Positions 15,494-16,340 of a DNA stretch of 16,340 bases are shown piece after piece. Location: positions 1 to 16,340 of the forward strand of contig JAZOLH010000045.1 of assembly GCA_045652815.1 (NCBI GenBank), written 5' to 3'. This stretch comes from UMGS755 sp045652815. GTDB lineage: Bacteria > Bacillota > Clostridia > UBA1381 > UBA9506. Position 1 is the first letter of the stretch, and every line of letters starts with the position of its first letter. The notes beneath the pieces were generated by a model. That model was not told the DNA's origin. It did no database searches and was given only the letters and a program-made list of their open reading frames with translations. The position numbers and the translations under genes were made by a program.

Positions 15494-15921
15494 AGTCCTA
15501 ACAGCTCCATTTTTTCAGAAAGTTCATCGGGGCTGAATTTATCAAAACTGTGTTCGTCTTCCCAAGCATCACTGTTCCAAAGTTCCACGCGGTTAGAAAC
15601 ACCAACAACGGTGACATCTTTGGTCAGGCCTGCATATTCACGCAGGATGGAGGGAATCATGATTCGACCCTGTTTATCCATTTCGCATTCAGATGCGCGA
15701 GCAAAGAAGAAACGAGCAAAGCGGCGGGCATCCTTATTTGTGATGGATACAGCATCCAGTTTTGCTTTTAAGCGGTCGAACTCTTCTTGGGGAAATACAA
15801 AAAGGCAGTTATCGAGACCTAAGGTTACGATGAATGTATCACCTAAATCGTCACGAAAGCGAGAGGGCACAAACATTCTGCCCTTTACATCTAACGTATG
15901 CTGGTATTCACCAATGAACAT
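15490..15921 (-). CDS. mraZ: Transcriptional regulator MraZ
   Basis: DNA-binding protein of the AbrB-like swapped-hairpin fold that forms ring oligomers and controls its own dcw operon. The 143-residue protein has the two SpoVT/AbrB-like repeats, each with the DxxxR signature: DVKGR (11-15) and DKQGR (82-86), followed by FVPSRFR and IMIPSILRE. The ATG at 15921 is preceded by AGGTGGTG seven bases upstream. It is the first gene of the cluster. AAAGTGG boxes just downstream of the probable promoter (16018-16045) are likely its operator, implying autoregulation; this is inference from the family and the repeats. Confidence 0.97.
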   Translation of the reverse strand: MFIGEYQHTLDVKGRMFVPSRFRDDLGDTFIVTLGLDNCLFVFPQEEFDRLKAKLDAVSITNKDARRFARFFFARASECEMDKQGRIMIPSILREYAGLTKDVTVVGVSNRVELWNSDAWEDEHSFDKFSPDELSEKMELLGL

Positions 15922-15987
15922 GCCCTTTCACCACCTTTGTTTATTAAATAGGAAGTAGAAGTTATTTTTTTGAAAATGCAAATAAGA

Positions 15988-16011
15988 TTTTTTGAACTCC
16001 TTTTCAAAAAA
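15988..16011 (-). other. Inverted repeat in the mraZ leader
   Basis: A perfect 9-bp inverted repeat, TTTTTTGAA (15988-15996) and TTCAAAAAA (16003-16011), encloses six bases that read AAGGAG on the minus strand. It falls within the predicted untranslated leader of mraZ, about 65 bases before the start codon. No start codon lies at a suitable distance after the loop AAGGAG, so it does not mark a small gene. Function unknown. Confidence 0.5.
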
Positions 16012-16017
16012 CCTGAA

Positions 16018-16045
16018 GTGGATTTGCTCCACTTTGCACCACTTT
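16018..16045 (-). promoter_or_regulatory. Probable MraZ operator boxes
   Basis: On the minus strand two adjacent 10-bp repeats, AAAGTGGTGC (16045-16036) and AAAGTGGAGC (16035-16026), lie head to tail. A third AAGTGGA is inverted on the + strand at 16016-16022, so AAGTGGA and TCCACTT can also form a 7-bp hairpin in the RNA. Tandem boxes with a GTG or TGGG core at helical spacing are the known form of MraZ sites in other bacteria. The boxes begin about 10 bp after the predicted transcription start, a position suited to repression. Confidence 0.75.
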
Positions 16046-16061
16046 TAACCTCTTTTATTTA

Positions 16062-16090
16062 ATTTTACTCTATTTTTACGCATTTTGCAA
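16062..16090 (-). promoter_or_regulatory. Probable sigma-A promoter of the dcw operon
   Basis: On the minus strand a -35 TTGCAA (16090-16085, four of six consensus bases) is separated by exactly 17 bp from a -10 TAAAAT (16067-16062, five of six). Transcription would begin near 16055, leaving a leader of about 135 bases before mraZ. The surrounding DNA is very AT-rich, so chance matches are possible, but the placement just before the AAAGTGG boxes supports it. Confidence 0.65.
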
Positions 16091-16238
16091 GTGTTTTTGT
16101 AAAAAAAATTTATTTTTTTTGCAATTAAATTGTAATGTACAAGATGTTGTATTTAGTCGAAAAAGAGGCACAATATTTGCCGATTTTTGACGAGAAAAAA
16201 TATCAAAAAATAGGTCTTTTTTGGTGTGTTTTTTGGTG
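16091..16238. other. AT-rich spacer upstream of the dcw promoter
   Basis: About 150 bases dominated by A and T runs. I find no open frame with a ribosome binding site. The only patterns are a short hairpin TACAA-GATG-TTGTA (around 16138-16151) and an imperfect palindrome TTGCAAT/ATTGTAA nearby (16119-16135). A-tracts of this kind can act as promoter UP elements or cause curvature, which is inference. Confidence 0.4.
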
Positions 16239-16272
16239 GTGGGGGAAAAGTGGGGGAAAAAGTGGAGAAAAA
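16239..16272 (+). repeat. Three tandem GTGG-type repeats, opposite strand to the mraZ boxes
   Basis: On the + strand GTGGGGGAAAA (16239-16249), GTGGGGGAAAAA (16250-16261) and GTGGAGAAAAA (16262-16272) follow each other without gaps, with 11- and 12-bp periods. The third shares the core AAGTGGAG-AAA with the proximal mraZ box AAAGTGGAGC. The array is about 150-180 bp upstream of the promoter and reads in the reverse orientation. It may be a second, distal MraZ-binding cluster; this is inference. Confidence 0.6.
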
Positions 16273-16285
16273 TGAAAAAATGCAT

Positions 16286-16308
16286 AAAAAAACCACCGCA
16301 AACGGCGG
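16286..16308 (-). terminator. Intrinsic terminator of an upstream minus-strand gene
   Basis: On the minus strand CCGCCG (16308-16303), loop TTTG, CGGTGG (16298-16293) forms a six-pair GC stem with one G-U, followed by seven T (16292-16286). A TAA at 16315-16313 on the same strand, ending a frame open to the window edge, could be the stop codon of the gene it serves, but only eight codons are visible. Confidence 0.78.
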
Positions 16309-16340
16309 GGCTTTATAGGGATGAGTCGGTTTTGGCTTGC

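Noticed and set aside
15461..15958. 165-codon + strand frame opposite mraZ and rsmH
   Set aside because: Overlaps two secure genes and has no family features.
16239..16272. Repeat array as a small CRISPR
   Set aside because: Units are 11-12 bp and directly joined, with no spacers and no cas genes nearby.
1..16340. A novel defence, mobile or biosynthetic system
   Set aside because: All open frames with support belong to the dcw cluster or hom. I saw no transposase, integrase, phage, toxin-antitoxin, nuclease or other accessory gene.

Overview
The window is almost entirely a division and cell wall (dcw) cluster on the minus strand of what looks like a Clostridia-class Firmicute. The evidence for that lineage is the gene order, the small Sbp and DUF881 proteins next to ftsQ/divIB, a class B PBP with two PASTA domains, strong AGGAGG ribosome binding sites, and a MurE with the DNPR motif of meso-diaminopimelate ligases. 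I cannot name a genus. The few + strand bases that are not dcw belong to the 3' part of a homoserine dehydrogenase gene.

Layout in transcription order, from right to left. At 16286-16308 lies an intrinsic terminator, probably ending an unseen upstream minus-strand gene. It is followed by about 360 bp of AT-rich control DNA. This holds an opposite-strand array of GTGG-type repeats (16239-16272), a sigma-A-like promoter (16062-16090), and two 10-bp AAAGTGG boxes plus one inverted box (16018-16045), which are probable MraZ operators. Then come mraZ, rsmH, ftsL, a PASTA class B PBP (ftsI/pbpB/spoVD type), murE, murF, mraY, ftsW (spoVE type), murG, murA, ftsQ/divIB, a DUF881 gene, sbp and ftsZ. 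Genes are mostly separated by 2-28 bp, and mraZ and rsmH overlap by ATGA. The wider gaps are ftsL-pbp (77 bp, hairpin), murG-murA (91 bp, large nested inverted repeat) and sbp-ftsZ (129 bp, promoter). ftsZ ends in its own terminator and faces the convergent hom gene, which also has a terminator. Between the two terminators is a roughly 98-bp foldable element.

The genes supply lipid II synthesis (MurA, MurE, MurF, MraY, MurG), septal glycan polymerisation and cross-linking (FtsW and the PBP), the FtsL/FtsQ divisome scaffold, the Z ring (FtsZ), and regulation or RNA modification (MraZ, RsmH). murD, murC, murB and ftsA are not in the window, and there is no space for murD at its common place between mraY and ftsW.

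I found no mobile element, phage gene, CRISPR array, tRNA or rRNA, and no accessory system. The most interesting signals are non-coding: (1) a nested inverted repeat in the murG-murA gap whose outer arm is a perfect complement of the murA Shine-Dalgarno sequence; (2) the foldable element between the convergent terminators; (3) the second, opposite-strand GTGG array upstream of the operon promoter.
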